DNA of 64,000 bases from the NCBI GenBank assembly GCA_016706055.1, contig JADJKL010000004.1, positions 248,001-312,000 of the forward strand. The letters run 5' to 3'. The notes under the pieces were generated by a model. That model was not told the DNA's origin, ran no database searches, and saw only the letters and a list, made by a program, of their open reading frames with translations. The position numbers and the translations under genes are program-made. Source of the DNA: Chitinophagaceae bacterium (lineage in GTDB: Bacteria; Bacteroidota; Bacteroidia; Chitinophagales; Chitinophagaceae). Below are positions 17,910 through 29,232 of the stretch, piece by piece (position 1 is the first letter of the stretch; each line of letters opens with the position of its first letter).

Positions 17910-19367
17910 TTAGTTATCAGTCATCAACGGATTTAATGACATTTCATCAGCTGAAATAGGCCAGATATATCCTGCATCTGCAGAACTTTTAGCTGGCGCA
18001 GTACCTTTAGCTGGAATTGTTTGAAGCAAACGCATCAGATCAAAATTTCTCATGCCTTCACCTAAAAGCTCAATTCTTCTTTCAAGTAAGATGGCGTTAA
18101 TAAGATCTGTTTGTGTTGCTGGCGCAAGAATTGTTAAAGCATCTGATCTTTGGCGAACAGCATTTAACAAGGCCAACGCTTTTACATTTACTCCTGCATT
18201 GGTTCTGGCTAAAGCTTCAGCAAGAGTCAGCATTACTTCAGCATATCTTATTACTGGGGCATAATCAGTAAAAGGAGTTCCACCATTGTATTTCAGATTA
18301 AGATATGGCTTTCCAGAAACTACTGCATTAAAACCTCTTCTTGCATCTGTTACCAACCAACCAGCATTGCCAATAATTCCTACTGGATTTAAAGAAAATT
18401 CTCCATTACCGGTAGATTTTGCAAAATAAAATCCCAACTGATTTTGTGTGCCTGGGTTATCACCAGCAGTCGAAGTCATAGGCATGGAAAGAATGGATTC
18501 AGTTGTAGTGTACGGAGTCCTGAATACATTTATAATATTTGCCTGTAACGCATGTGCTACACCAGTTGTAGCACTAAAGGGTGCAGTAGCCTGCGGAACT
18601 ATTTTTGTAGCTTCAGTAACTGCTGCCGGATAGTTCTGCATAGCCAAGTAAACACGGCTTTTTAAAGCAATTGCTGTATTGCGATGAGCCCTGGTAGTAT
18701 TTAAAATTGCTGATGCGTAATTTAATGGAAGATTTGTTTCTGCAAAATTCAGATCATTCAGAATTTGTGTATAAACTTCAGCAACTGTACTTCTTGCCAA
18801 AGCGGATGCACCAGATTCTTTGATACCTGTTAATCGCAGTGGCAATCCAGGTTTGCTACCATTACCATCAGCATATGGCCGGGCATAATGTTGTAATAGC
18901 TTCAAATAAATAGTGGCTCTTATAAGTCTTGCTTCCCCAATGTAGTTGTTTGCAAGAGTAGTTCCTACTACGCTACTACCTTTAGCTGCCATTCCATCAA
19001 TAAAAAGATTGCAAATGTTGATTGCATAATAAGCCTGCGCCCACATGTTTTTTACAAAATTTGTTGATGTACCTGTTGGATTTAGGTTCCATACGTCGGC
19101 TCCAGTAACCAAGTTGGTAGTTTCATTAAGAAATTCTTCACCAATAATATCTCCTGCAATTTGTGCTCTGCCACCATAAAAATTACCGCTTTTAAAGGCT
19201 TGATACATTGAATTTACCTGATTAGCTACTCGGGCAGGTGTATCGAATGCCGTAGCGTCAGAAACAGATGTTTGTGGCACTGGAGATAATAATTCTTTAT
19301 TACAAGAAGAAGAAAGCATCCCCACTCCCAAACTTAAACAGATAATATACTTTATTTGTTTTTTCAT
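17910..19367 (-). CDS. SusD/RagB family nutrient-binding lipoprotein
   Basis: Outer-membrane surface lipoprotein that caps a SusC channel and captures ligand. The lipobox is MLSSSCNKE (Cys22). The helical TPR-like core includes YYAINICNLFIDGM and GEARLIRATIYLKLLQHY, and the end carries RRIELLGEGMRNFDLMRLLQ, typical of SusD C-termini. The protein has 485 residues. The SusC partner ends 19 bp upstream once its frameshift is repaired. No glycosidase, sulfatase or peptidase is adjacent, so the substrate cannot be read from context. Confidence 0.92.
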   Translation of the reverse strand: MKKQIKYIICLSLGVGMLSSSCNKELLSPVPQTSVSDATAFDTPARVANQVNSMYQAFKSGNFYGGRAQIAGDIIGEEFLNETTNLVTGADVWNLNPTGTSTNFVKNMWAQAYYAINICNLFIDGMAAKGSSVVGTTLANNYIGEARLIRATIYLKLLQHYARPYADGNGSKPGLPLRLTGIKESGASALARSTVAEVYTQILNDLNFAETNLPLNYASAILNTTRAHRNTAIALKSRVYLAMQNYPAAVTEATKIVPQATAPFSATTGVAHALQANIINVFRTPYTTTESILSMPMTSTAGDNPGTQNQLGFYFAKSTGNGEFSLNPVGIIGNAGWLVTDARRGFNAVVSGKPYLNLKYNGGTPFTDYAPVIRYAEVMLTLAEALARTNAGVNVKALALLNAVRQRSDALTILAPATQTDLINAILLERRIELLGEGMRNFDLMRLLQTIPAKGTAPAKSSADAGYIWPISADEMSLNPLMTDN

Positions 19368-19386
19368 TTTTTAAAATTTGTGGTTC

Positions 19387-22300
19387 TTAAAAACCGATGT
19401 TTAATCCAAAAAGAATGGTACGTCCGTTAGCAATGGTGTTTCTGTCAACGCCTTGAGCTGTATTTGAAGTACCATTAGAAGAAACTTCAGGATCAGGACC
19501 AGGGTATTTTGTGAAAATGGCTAAATTCTGGCCGCTAACAAAAATTCTTGCTGAGCTGATTTTTACTTTATTTAGAAGGGATTGAGCAAAACTATAAGAT
19601 AGGGTTACGTTTTTAAGTTTTACAAAATCACCTTAAAGGCATTGTATGACATTGGTAAACCAGAGCCATTAGAAACGTTATCTCCATAAACTGGTTTTGG
19701 AACAGTTGAAACATCACCAGGTTTGCTCCATGCAGTCAACACATCCACATGGTTATTCCAGAAACGCATATCATGCAATCCTGCGTTTGATCCATAATAT
19801 ACAAAATAGCCAAATTGGTAGGTAAGTAAAACATTTAAATCAAAGCTTTTATAGCGGAATGAGTTATCAAAACCTCCATAAATTTTTGGAGTTGTATTAC
19901 CATACATTACTCCGTCTTTCGCCTGAGTAATTCCTACTGCAACACCGTTCTCCTTGTATTGTGTTCCATCAGGGTTTGTCCACTGGAACTGTCCGGCAGG
20001 CACAACATATTGATAAAGTACGGGCTGACCAGCTTTATTTAATACAATTCTTCTACCTGTAGCTGGATCAACACCGCCATTTCTTACCAAGTATAAGGAT
20101 CCAAGCGGAAAACCAACAGCACTACGGCTTACTGTTTCAAGTGATGTTGCAGTAAGTATTTCCGTTAAGCCAGGTGCCAAAGCGGTGACTTCGTTTTTAT
20201 TCGTAGTAATGTTAAGTGTAGAATTCCAACTGAAATCCTTTGTTTGTATAGGTGTTCCGGCTATAGAGAATTCCCAACCCTTGTTATACATTGAGCCAAC
20301 ATTCGAAGGGATATTATTAGGAACACCAGCAGATGGAGATTGAGGTACATTCAAGATGAGGTCTTTGATATCATTATAATATCTTGTTGCTTCAATTCTT
20401 AAACGATCGTTGAACAAACCTATGTTTACCCCTACATCAATCTTTGAACTTGTTTCCCATTGCAAATTAGGATTACCTGCGAAATTGAATAAAAGAGTAG
20501 GAAGGCCACCATATAAACCAGATCCATAAGTAGAATAAATACCATAATCGCCAATACCTGATGTATTGCCAACTTTTCCATAACTGCCTCTCAGTTTGAA
20601 TTGGTTAATAACATTACCCAATCCAGAATTCTCCCAGAATGACTCTTTTGCTATCTCCCATCCGGCAGATGCTCCCCAGAATGTTGAAGCTTTATCAGCA
20701 AAAGCTGAATACTGATCGTTTCTAATATTGCCGGAGAAGTAATATTTTTTCTTATAATCATAATTTATACGACCAAAAGATGATAAAAGATAATTTTCAC
20801 CATAACCTAGTCCGGCAGTATTAGGAGTAACAAAACCAGCTTGTATAATATTAAATGCTGGATCTGATAGATTTTGTCTGTTTAAGCCAAACCCAATACC
20901 TGTTCTTCTATCCTGCTCATTTCCCACTAATGCACTAACTGTGTGTGCAGAATTGAAAATATAATCAAACTGAGCCGTGTTAGACCAAGTCCATCTCTTG
21001 TTTTTACCAAGAGTGCTTGAAGCATTTCCATTAAGTGTAGCTCCATCACCATGTACCGGAGTTTGAAAAATCTCGTTATCAACAAATAAATAATCTATTG
21101 CATACAGCGATTTTAACGTTATCCATGATAGTGGTTTTAATTGCAGATAAGTAAATGACTGTATGTGATTGCTTTCGCTATTTGAGCGATTTAAATCTAA
21201 TTGAGGAACTGGGTTATAGAAACCTACTGTAACCGAGTTATTCATCCGCCCGATTGTATTTGAGTTGAAGCTAGTTCCGTTCTCAATATTGTAAGTTCCG
21301 TCATTCTTATACGGTGCAACATTTGGGGAAGTATTGAAAACAGTACGACCAGCACCATTGGTAGCAAAAGCTTCACCAGAAAGTGATCCAGATCCAAGTG
21401 ATTGAAGATTCATTTCGTTGGAATAAGAAATCTTACCACCGATGGTAAGTACTTTATTTATTCTGCTATCTACATTAAATAAAATATTCTTACGAGTAAA
21501 ATCATTTTTTCTCTGAATGCCCTCTTGATCAGAATAGCCTACAGAGAAATAATAAGTAGTATTATCATTTCCACCTGACACATTCAAATTGTGATCTTGT
21601 GATAAACCTTGTCTGTAAACTATGTCCGCCCACCTGGTGTCAATTAAATTGCCATTTGCATCAGTTGCAGTGGCAAATTTTGTGTAGCCTGCGCCAGCTG
21701 GATTAGTTGAGTTTACATTAGGATTATTTGCAGCTGCCATATTTTTGAAATCGGTGTATTGTTGTGCATTCAACACTTCTGGAACTCCATAAACACTTGT
21801 CCAACTGACAGAACCATTATAACTAACTCTTGCTTTTCCAGATTTCCCTCTTTTAGTGGTAATAAAAACCACACCATTAGCTGCCCTGCTTCCGTATATG
21901 GCAGTAGCAGCAGCATCTTTGGCAATGTCAATAGTTTCAATGTCGTTTGGGTTAATACTTGCTAAAGCATTACCTGCAGCAGAAGTTGCACTAAAATCGC
22001 CACTTGCAACAGGTACGCCGTCAACAATTATTAATGGCTGTGAACTTAAAGAAATTGAGTTAGTACCTCTGATTCTAAACACAGGAGGAGCATTTAAAAC
22101 ACCACTTGGAACAGTTATTTGTACACCTGTAGCTCTTCCTGCTAAGGCTTGCTCAAAACTCTGAACAGGAGTGTTGGCAATTGCAGCGCCTTTTACAGAA
22201 GCAATATTGCCAGTTAAGTCCTTTTTCTTTTGCGTACCATACCCAGTTACTACTACTTCCTGTAGTGACTTGTCTTCATCTTTTAATAACGCATCAATAG

Positions 22301-22562
22301 ATGAGGCGGTTCCGATTTGTCTTTCTACCGGACTTTTATTTATAGATGAAAAGACCAATGCCTTCGCATTTCCAGGTAAAGTCAAAGAATATTTACCTTC
22401 TTCGTTTGTAATTGTACCGGTAGTTGTGCCTCTTACAACAACCGATACATTTGGTAAAGGGTTTCCGTTTTCATCGGTAACCGTACCAGAGATGGTTCGT
22501 TGTGCTAAAGCCACTTGGGCAAGCACCACAATTCCCATCAGGAGTAGAAACAGTTTTCTCAT
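19387..22562 (-). CDS. SusC/RagA family TonB-dependent receptor (frameshift near 3' end)
   Basis: Outer-membrane beta-barrel importer driven by TonB. The signal peptide ends at about residue 20 (ALAQR). A CarboxypepD_reg-like domain follows (RTISGTVTDENGNPLPNVSV), then a TonB box region EVVVTGYGTQKKKDLTG, a plug (about 115-230) and the barrel. The open frame stops at 19620, but the next frame continues with FVKLKNVTLSYSF and closes with a typical barrel end, ILFGLNIGF, at 19387. One missing A in the AA run at 19633-19634 explains the shift and restores 1058 residues. Operon with the SusD gene. Confidence 0.92.
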
Positions 22563-22584
22563 TTGCGTTTTGTTTTAGTTTGTA

Positions 22585-22654
22585 ATAAAAAACGAACTCC
22601 AAATTGTATGGAGTCCGAGTTATTTTTAAATACGAATGCCAAATACTCGTATAA
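22585..22654 (-). repeat. susC leader repeat, copy A (promoter-like box plus terminator hairpin)
   Basis: Read on the minus strand: CATTCGTATTT, then AACTCGGACTCCATAC, then GGAGTTCG and a T-run. CGGACTCC pairs with GGAGTTCG (8 bp, + coordinates 22593-22600 and 22610-22617), followed by TTTTTT, an intrinsic-terminator shape. It lies 23-92 nt upstream of the susC start codon. Confidence 0.7.
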
Positions 22655-22712
22655 TCAGTAAAATCTTTTCTTTTCAATTAATAAAATCCTATTGCCCATT
22701 TTATCATCAAAC

Positions 22713-22784
22713 AAAAAAAACGAACCCCAAATGGTATGGAGTCCGAGTTACTTCCGAAATACGAATGTCAAAAAAACGTATATT
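22713..22784 (-). repeat. susC leader repeat, copy B (promoter-like box plus terminator hairpin)
   Basis: Near-copy of the unit at 22585-22654, 128 bp further upstream of susC. Conserved parts are TATACG, CATTCGTATTT, TAACTCGGACTCCATAC, ATTTGG and GTTCGTTTTTT. The hairpin arms are at 22721-22728 and 22738-22745. One arm base differs (CCCC for CTCC), turning a stem pair into a mispair or wobble. The T-run is longer (eight). Confidence 0.7.
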
Positions 22785-22918
22785 AATAAAGCCTTATATT
22801 TCTGTGATTGCGAATTTATCTCCCGCTTTTCAAATCACCAAAAAAATATAGACAAAGCCTTTTTTGATTTCGCTGCTTGAAATTATTTTTAAACGGTAAT
22901 ATCGCTATTTAAATGGAT

Positions 22919-25239
22919 TCACTTCTTCCTTCTTCCAAACGAAATTAGGATCGCCGGTAGCAAAACTAGGTTGGTGAAAGTTGCAGTAACAAGTGTAAGA
23001 GAGGTTAGCCAGCCTAGGGCTTTTGTTCCATCAAACCCACTGAAACAGAAGATGACAAACCCTGTAATAAGTACCAATGATGTGTATATAATACTGATGC
23101 CGGTATTATGAATTGTTCCAATAACCGTTTTTCTAATATCATAATTATTAAGCGGTAGCTCCTGTTTATAATTTACGAGAAACCGGATAGTAATATCAAT
23201 GGCGATTCCTAAAGCCACACTAAAAACTAATACAGTAGAAGGCTTTAGCGGAATTCGTAGCCAACCCATTAATCCAGCGGTAATTAAAAGAGGAATAACG
23301 TTAGGAATAAGTGATATCAGTAATATCCTTGCAGATTTAAAAAGGTAAAGCATACAAAAAGCAATCAGTATAAAAGCCCAGAAAATACTATCCTTTAAGC
23401 CATTAATGATGTAGCGGCTGCCTTCCAGAAAGGTTACACTTGTACCCGTAAGTTGCACATCGTATTTGTCTTTTGGAAATATTTGGTTGGCTCTATGTTC
23501 AATGCTATCTAGGATTTCGGGTAATCTTTTACTTCCAACATCTTTCATGCTAACACTTATGCGAGCCTGCTGTTTGGTACTGTCCATAAAAGTATTGACC
23601 AGTTTAGCAAAGGAGTTTTTTGTTTCTCCAGGTTCGCCCCTAAAATTTAAGTATTGGGAAAGTGCAGGTAGGTCAAACTCCGAAGGCATGGAGTAGCTGT
23701 TACTATCACCATCAAAAAAAGCTTGTTTGGCAAATTTTAATCCGTCGGTAATGCTTAATGGCCTGGCAATATCAGGAATAGTGGCGATATATTGAGAGAG
23801 GGAATCAATCTTAACTAGGTTCTTAAAGTTGCGGGAAACACCTCTTTTTTCTTTTGTGTCCACAACAATTTCCAGCGGCATCACACCTTTGAAGTTGTTC
23901 TCAAAAAATTTGAGATCCGTGTAAAGTTTATCTGATTTAGGTAGATCATCTACAATATAGCCAAGTGGTTTTAGCTGAACTATTCCTGCAATAGAAACCG
24001 CAACTATGCCAATAGTAAGTCCATAAATAAGTTTGCGATGGTTTAATGACCAGCGTTCCAATCTGTCGAGCCATCGGAGCAATCGTTGATTGTGGAGATA
24101 ACGGGTATGGCGGCTTTTTGGGGAGGGTAGAAAACTAAGTACTGCCGGAATAAAAATTAGTGAGATGATAAACAAAGCAAAGATGTTGATACCTGCAACT
24201 ATTCCGAATTCCTTTAATATCTGGCTTTGCGTTAAAGCAAAAACTGCAAATCCAATTGCAGCAGCAAGATTACAAAAGAGTGTAACTACGCCCATTTTTT
24301 CAATCATCTTCACCAGCGATTTTTTCTTATCACCTGTTTCATTGTAAGTAGTGTGGAATTTGTTCAGGAAGTAAATACAATTAGGAATACCAATTACAAC
24401 AATCAGTGGCGGAATTAATGCATTTAATACACTGATTTTATAACCTAGCATTTCGATAGTGGCAAAACTCCATATTACACCTATAAAAACAACAGTAAGC
24501 GACAACAACATTGCGCTGATGGATCGGAAAAAGGCCAGCAGAATTATAGCAGAAAATAAAAGCGATGCTAATATAAAGAACCGCATTTCTTTTGTAATCC
24601 TTACTGTTAACTCTGTACGAATATGCGGTAAGCCACTTTTGTAAACCGTAAGATTATTTTTTGTTCCAAACTGATCAACCAGATCTGAAATTTTATGTAC
24701 AATACCAAGCCTGTCTTTAGAAGCCATGATATCTTTGTTGATACGGACACCCATCAGCCATGCATTTGTAGCAGGGTTGTACAACAAATTTTTATAAAAA
24801 GGTAGGCTAAGGAAAAGTGCGGAAGCAGAATCGAGTTCGGTTTGTGATAAATTTTGTCGGCGAAAATAGTATCTGCTTTTAATTTTTCTGTTTCGGGAAT
24901 TTTTACAAGATTTACTGCGGAAGGAACACTGATAATGTCATCAACACCTTCAACTTTTTTTAAACTACGCTGAAGTTCTGCATAAGCATTAAAAGTCGTT
25001 TCTTCAAATAACTTATCGGTTTGTATCCCGATAACCATCAGGTTGCCATCTTCACCGAACTTACTTCTGAATTCCTGGTAGGCTTTATACTTTGGATTAT
25101 CAATTGGTATTGCTCTTGCAAAGTCATAACTTAATTGTACTCTGCTGGCATGAATGCCCATAAAAACAGTGGACCCAATAAGTAGAGCTAATAATGGAAT
25201 GCGATATTTCAGAATAAATTGCCCGAGTCGTTGCCACAT
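22919..25239 (-). CDS. RND/MMPL superfamily exporter (one frameshift)
   Basis: Inner-membrane transporter with two repeats of one TM helix, a periplasmic loop and a bundle of TM helices. The N-terminal piece (24754-25239) holds TM1 and loop residues such as YDFARAIP. The second piece (22919-24787) starts in the loop and holds the TM bundle (LLFSAIILLAFFRSISAMLL, ILKEFGIVAGINIFALFI) and the second repeat (LIPNVIPLLITAGLMGWL). Loss of one base in the run near 24851-24855 splits the frame; repaired, the sequence reads ELDSASALFLSLPFYKNLLY and gives 773 residues. Substrate unknown; hopanoid or lipid export is typical for relatives. Confidence 0.85.
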
Positions 25240-25366
25240 AAGCGAAAGAAATAGTGTTATAACCGCAAAGAACGGTAAAAATCAAGTTTTACAGCTACAT
25301 AAATAAATTAAATGATGGGATTGGGAGGCAAAGAATGCAAATCAATTACTTTGTGCTTTTATTTTA

Positions 25367-26113
25367 ATGTCCGATAAATTACATAAAACAAAAGGACTTG
25401 TACTTCGAACTGTAAAGTATGGCGAAACAAGTGTCGTCGCAACCATATTTACTGAGCTATTCGGAGTGCAGTCCTATTTGGTAAATGGTGTAAGAACTAC
25501 AACAAAGAAAAGTTCAGGCAAAGCTGGCTATTTTCAACCAGCAGCTATGCTTGAGATGGTTGTTTATCACAACGAATTAAAACACCTAAATCGTATTAAA
25601 GAATTTAAATGGGCACATATATATCAGCATATTTTATCAGATGTGCCAAAGAATGCCGTGGCATTGTTCATGATTGAATTGCTTACAAAATGCCTGAAGC
25701 AGCCAGAAGAAAACAATGAGCTTTTTCATTTTACGGAAGATGTTTTTTTAAAACTGGACGAAAGTGCTGGCACTGTAATGGCAAACATTCCTTTATTTTT
25801 TGCTTTGCACCTTACACATTTTTTTGGATTCAGGATAGATGATAATTACAGCAGTACAAAAAAATTTCTCGATTTGCAGGAAGGAAGTTTTGTTAACGAA
25901 CAACCGCATCATCCACATTTTCTAGAAATGAAACAAGCTGAAATTACCTCACAATTCTTAAAAGTGCTTCAAGCAGAAGAGTTGCAAGACATAAAACTCA
26001 ATCATGATTTTAGAAGGAATCTATTATTAGCATACGAAACTTATTATCGTTTGCATATAAGTGATTTTGGAACGATGAAGAGTTTGTCGGTGTTGAGAGA
26101 AATATTAGGCTAA
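25367..26113 (+). CDS. recO: DNA repair protein RecO
   Basis: Recombination mediator that works with RecF and RecR (recR is at 41978) to load RecA onto gapped DNA. The N-terminal OB-fold begins HKTKGLVLRTVKYGETSVVA, and YLVNGVRT fits the fold. A helical C-terminal domain follows (about 85-240). The zinc-finger cysteines of some RecO proteins are absent, as in other Bacteroidota. Length 248. It overlaps the convergent amidohydrolase gene by 9 bp at the 3' ends. Confidence 0.9.
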   Translation: MSDKLHKTKGLVLRTVKYGETSVVATIFTELFGVQSYLVNGVRTTTKKSSGKAGYFQPAAMLEMVVYHNELKHLNRIKEFKWAHIYQHILSDVPKNAVALFMIELLTKCLKQPEENNELFHFTEDVFLKLDESAGTVMANIPLFFALHLTHFFGFRIDDNYSSTKKFLDLQEGSFVNEQPHHPHFLEMKQAEITSQFLKVLQAEELQDIKLNHDFRRNLLLAYETYYRLHISDFGTMKSLSVLREILG

Positions 26114-27283
26114 TCTCTTTGAAGCAGTAAAGTCTTTTTGCAATAAAATAATTCCGGGTTTATTCCCTTTCTTAAAACTGCCAAACTGCGATTCAATTCC
26201 TAATGCGTTAGCTCCATTGCTTGTCGCCCATTGCAAAATCGTTTCAATTGGTATTTGCGGAAAATGTTTTTGCACTGCTTCTATTTCTTTGGCGATACTA
26301 AGTTGCCAGTTGCTGCTATAACTGTCTGTTCCTAAAACGATATGGCAGTTGTGTTTTATAAAAAGATCAATCGGCGGCACTTTGTTTTCAATATAAAGAT
26401 TGGCGTTGATACAAATGCAATACATCAATTTCAATCCGCAGGATGCTGCATATTCATTTGCCCAAATTATATCTTCTTCAGACATAAAAGTATTATGTAT
26501 CAAAAAAATTGTTTGGCCATTATTAAAATAAGGCAACACAGAACGGATACTGCTTTTGCCAGTTACAGGAAAAGGCGATTTGTCTATTCCAAAAATTTTA
26601 AAGAAACGTAAGTATTCGCCGCCACCTGTTTTGTACAGTTCATCTTCGGCGGGATGTTCCTGATTATGAATTGAAATTATTTTATTTTTAGTAGCTTCAT
26701 TAATAAGTTGAAAAGTTTTGGGACTGATAGTATAAGGTGCATGAGGAACCAACGTTGTTCTATATTTCAAGTTGGTGGCTTGAAGTGCTGTTTCCAGTGT
26801 GTCCGCTACTTTTTTATAATGATTAAAATTATCTTCTGCTTTTTCATCAGTTAAACTTAATACTTCCACAAAATTTTGCCACCAGATTTTACTATTCTTT
26901 TTTACATCTAAAGTGTCAGATGTATTCCCGATATCGCCAACAGCAACGATGCCATTCTCATACATTTCTTTTTCAGCCTTGATGATTTCTTCCTGAATTA
27001 CTTCTTGGGGAAAGTCTCTTTTTGTTACAACAGAGCACAAAAAGTCTATTAACCCAGTATTCGGCGGAATTACATTTTTAAGATGGCTAAGCTCTAAATG
27101 GCAATGACAATTAACGAAGCCGGGAGTTAGAATTCCACTTAACTGCTGAATATCATCACCAGCTTCATTTGCAGGTAGAATTTCCTGAATTGTTCCTGAT
27201 TCATCGGTTATAAGAACCATATCATCTTCTAAAAAACGAGAACCATCAAATATTTTATCTGCTTTGAATTTTAAATATGCCAT
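26105..27283 (-). CDS. Amidohydrolase family protein, possible aminofutalosine deaminase
   Basis: A 392-residue metal-dependent hydrolase. Metal-binding HxH is in NCHCHLELSHLK (about 58-69), further ligands in PHAPYT, SIHNQEH and GTDSYSSN. The N- and C-terminal beta sandwich typical of the deaminase/chlorohydrolase group is present. In Bacteroidota similar proteins are candidates for aminodeoxyfutalosine deaminase of the menaquinone pathway, but no other mqn genes are here, so the substrate remains open. Convergent with recO. Confidence 0.8.
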   Translation of the reverse strand: MAYLKFKADKIFDGSRFLEDDMVLITDESGTIQEILPANEAGDDIQQLSGILTPGFVNCHCHLELSHLKNVIPPNTGLIDFLCSVVTKRDFPQEVIQEEIIKAEKEMYENGIVAVGDIGNTSDTLDVKKNSKIWWQNFVEVLSLTDEKAEDNFNHYKKVADTLETALQATNLKYRTTLVPHAPYTISPKTFQLINEATKNKIISIHNQEHPAEDELYKTGGGEYLRFFKIFGIDKSPFPVTGKSSIRSVLPYFNNGQTIFLIHNTFMSEEDIIWANEYAASCGLKLMYCICINANLYIENKVPPIDLFIKHNCHIVLGTDSYSSNWQLSIAKEIEAVQKHFPQIPIETILQWATSNGANALGIESQFGSFKKGNKPGIILLQKDFTASKRLA

Positions 27284-27330
27284 GTGGGCAAATTACAAAT
27301 TTCATCCCGCCAATAGCGGGACCAAATCAT

Positions 27331-27338
27331 TAATTTTG
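27331..27338 (+). promoter_or_regulatory. -7 promoter box of prfA
   Basis: TAATTTTG matches TAnnTTTG, 46 nt before the prfA ATG. A small inverted repeat (TCCCGC...GCGGGA, 27304-27320) lies just upstream of it. Confidence 0.4.
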
Positions 27339-27384
27339 CCGCCTAATTAGTATTTATATTTTTTTATCTGGAATTTCTTCATTT

Positions 27385-28449
27385 ATGTTAGATAGGTTAG
27401 AAGCGATAAAAGCAAGATTTGAACAGTTAGGTGTGGCGTTGACCAATCCAGAAATTGTTGGTAACAATAAGAAATATGCTGAAACCAGTAAGGAATACCG
27501 TGGACTTGAAAAAGTGGTTATTGCATACAACGATTACAAGAAAATTTTGGATGATATAGATTTTTATGCAGAAGCTTTGAATGGTGATGACGAAGAGATG
27601 AGAGAATTGGCAAAGCTGGAAGCTCCTGTGCTGGAAGAAAAGAAGACAGAGAAAGAAGCTTATATCCGTCAATTATTGATCCCAAAAGACCCGCAGGATG
27701 ATAAAAATGCAATTCTTGAAATAAGAGCTGGAACTGGTGGAGATGAGGCCAGCCTTTTTGCTGGGGATTTGTTGAGAATGTACACAAGATATTGCGAACG
27801 CCGTGGCTGGAAAACTGCGATACTGAGTGAGAATGAAGGATCGGCTGGTGGTTATAAAGAAGTGCAATTAGAAGTAACAGGTGATGATGTGTATGGTATC
27901 TTAAAATTTGAAAGCGGTGTTCACCGTGTGCAAAGAGTGCCAAATACTGAAACACAAGGAAGAGTGCATACTTCTGCAGCGACTGTTGCAGTAATGCCAG
28001 AGGCAGAAGAAGTAGACTTTGAATTGAATCCTGCTGATGTAAAAATGGAAACTGCCCGAAGCGGTGGCGCTGGTGGTCAGAACGTAAACAAAGTAGAATC
28101 AAAAGTTTTGTTGACCCATATACCAACGGGAGTTGTTGTGGTTTGTCAAACAGAGAGATCTCAGCTTGGCAACCGGGAAAAAGCAATGGGAATGCTTCGT
28201 ACCAAACTATTTGAGGAAAAAGTGAGAAAACATGAGGAAGAAATTTCCCGACATAGAAAAAGTCTGGTAAGCACTGGCGATAGAAGTGCTAAAATAAGAA
28301 CCTACAATTTTCCGCAAGGTCGTGTTACAGACCATCGCATCGGGCTTACACTTTACAACCTTGATGCAGTTCTTAATGGAGAAATTAATGAATTAATCGA
28401 CGCTTTACAATTTGCAGAAAACTCAGAAAAACTAACAAAGCAGGGGTAG
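27385..28449 (+). CDS. prfA: Peptide chain release factor 1
   Basis: Releases the peptide at UAA and UAG. The catalytic GGQ is in RSGGAGGQNVNKVESK (about 226-241). The codon-recognition loop reads RVPNTETQGRVHTS, where PNT fits the PxT signature of RF1, not the SPF of RF2, so the assignment is RF1. Length 354. The start codon follows a -7 box at 27331. No programmed frameshift is present. Confidence 0.96.
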   Translation: MLDRLEAIKARFEQLGVALTNPEIVGNNKKYAETSKEYRGLEKVVIAYNDYKKILDDIDFYAEALNGDDEEMRELAKLEAPVLEEKKTEKEAYIRQLLIPKDPQDDKNAILEIRAGTGGDEASLFAGDLLRMYTRYCERRGWKTAILSENEGSAGGYKEVQLEVTGDDVYGILKFESGVHRVQRVPNTETQGRVHTSAATVAVMPEAEEVDFELNPADVKMETARSGGAGGQNVNKVESKVLLTHIPTGVVVVCQTERSQLGNREKAMGMLRTKLFEEKVRKHEEEISRHRKSLVSTGDRSAKIRTYNFPQGRVTDHRIGLTLYNLDAVLNGEINELIDALQFAENSEKLTKQG

Positions 28450-28581
28450 TAAAATATCATCAGCCATATTCTGACTTTTGTCGAAAAATATCTTCCTATT
28501 TAGAGTTGAAAAACTAACTTTAATCATATTTCTATTTTTCAACTTCAAACCTTAATACAGGTTTGTTTCAAAACAATTTTT

Positions 28582-29232
28582 ATGTTAGATCAACTATTTA
28601 ATCTGGTAAAGCAATTTGGACAGGACACAGTAATTGAAAACCCAGAAATTCCTAATGAACAGAATGAAGAAGTAATTGCTGATGCTACGAAGACAATTGG
28701 CAGTGGTTTTCAAAACATGATGGCCGGTGGTGGATTCGAAAGCATTCTCGATCTTTTTAAAGGAGGAGGAAATTCTGGAAACAGTAGTTCCGGTGGTGGA
28801 ATTGGAGGTTTATTAAAAAACCCAATTGTTACGATGATGATTGGTTACTTCACCAATAAATTGGTAAGCAAGTATAAAATGGCGCCATCTTCTGCGAGTA
28901 ATGTTTCAAATAATTTAATTCCTAATGTATTAAATGGCCTCATTACTAATACAACAAGTAATGACCCTAAAAATGATGCTTTTGACTTTAATGATTTAAT
29001 TGGCTCACTTACAGGGGGAAATGTGGCAACGAAGGAAAGTCAGTCAAACGGATTTGATTTTCAGGGACTTCTTAATCAATTTACCGGTGGTGGAAGCGGT
29101 GGGAATGGCGGAGGCGGATTTAATATTGGCGACATTATAAGTCAGGTTACTCAAGGAGCACAAAAAAATCAAGGGCAACAAGCAAATTCCGGCGGTGGAT
29201 TAATGGACCTTATTAAAGGCTTTATGAATTAA
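28582..29232 (+). CDS. Glycine-rich protein of unknown function
   Basis: A 216-residue protein without signal peptide. The N-terminus is helical (MLDQLFNLVKQFGQDTVIE). Gly/Ser-rich linkers (about 58-75 and 160-178) separate short hydrophobic helices (NPIVTMMIGYFTNKLVSKY, LIPNVLNGLITN). Three similar modules FESILDLFKGGG, FNDLIGSLTGG and FQGLLNQFTGGG suggest an internal repeat. This layout is somewhat like DUF937-type proteins, but I do not recognise it with confidence. It may belong to the same transcript as prfA (132 bp gap). Confidence 0.65.
   Translation: MLDQLFNLVKQFGQDTVIENPEIPNEQNEEVIADATKTIGSGFQNMMAGGGFESILDLFKGGGNSGNSSSGGGIGGLLKNPIVTMMIGYFTNKLVSKYKMAPSSASNVSNNLIPNVLNGLITNTTSNDPKNDAFDFNDLIGSLTGGNVATKESQSNGFDFQGLLNQFTGGGSGGNGGGGFNIGDIISQVTQGAQKNQGQQANSGGGLMDLIKGFMN

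Noticed and set aside
17910..22562. SusCD locus as a polysaccharide utilisation locus
   Set aside because: No carbohydrate-active enzyme, sulfatase or dedicated regulator is adjacent; the GH20 gene is 12 kb away on the other strand.
27518..28186. Long ORF antisense to prfA
   Set aside because: Full overlap with a strongly conserved gene and no signal or domain in its translation.
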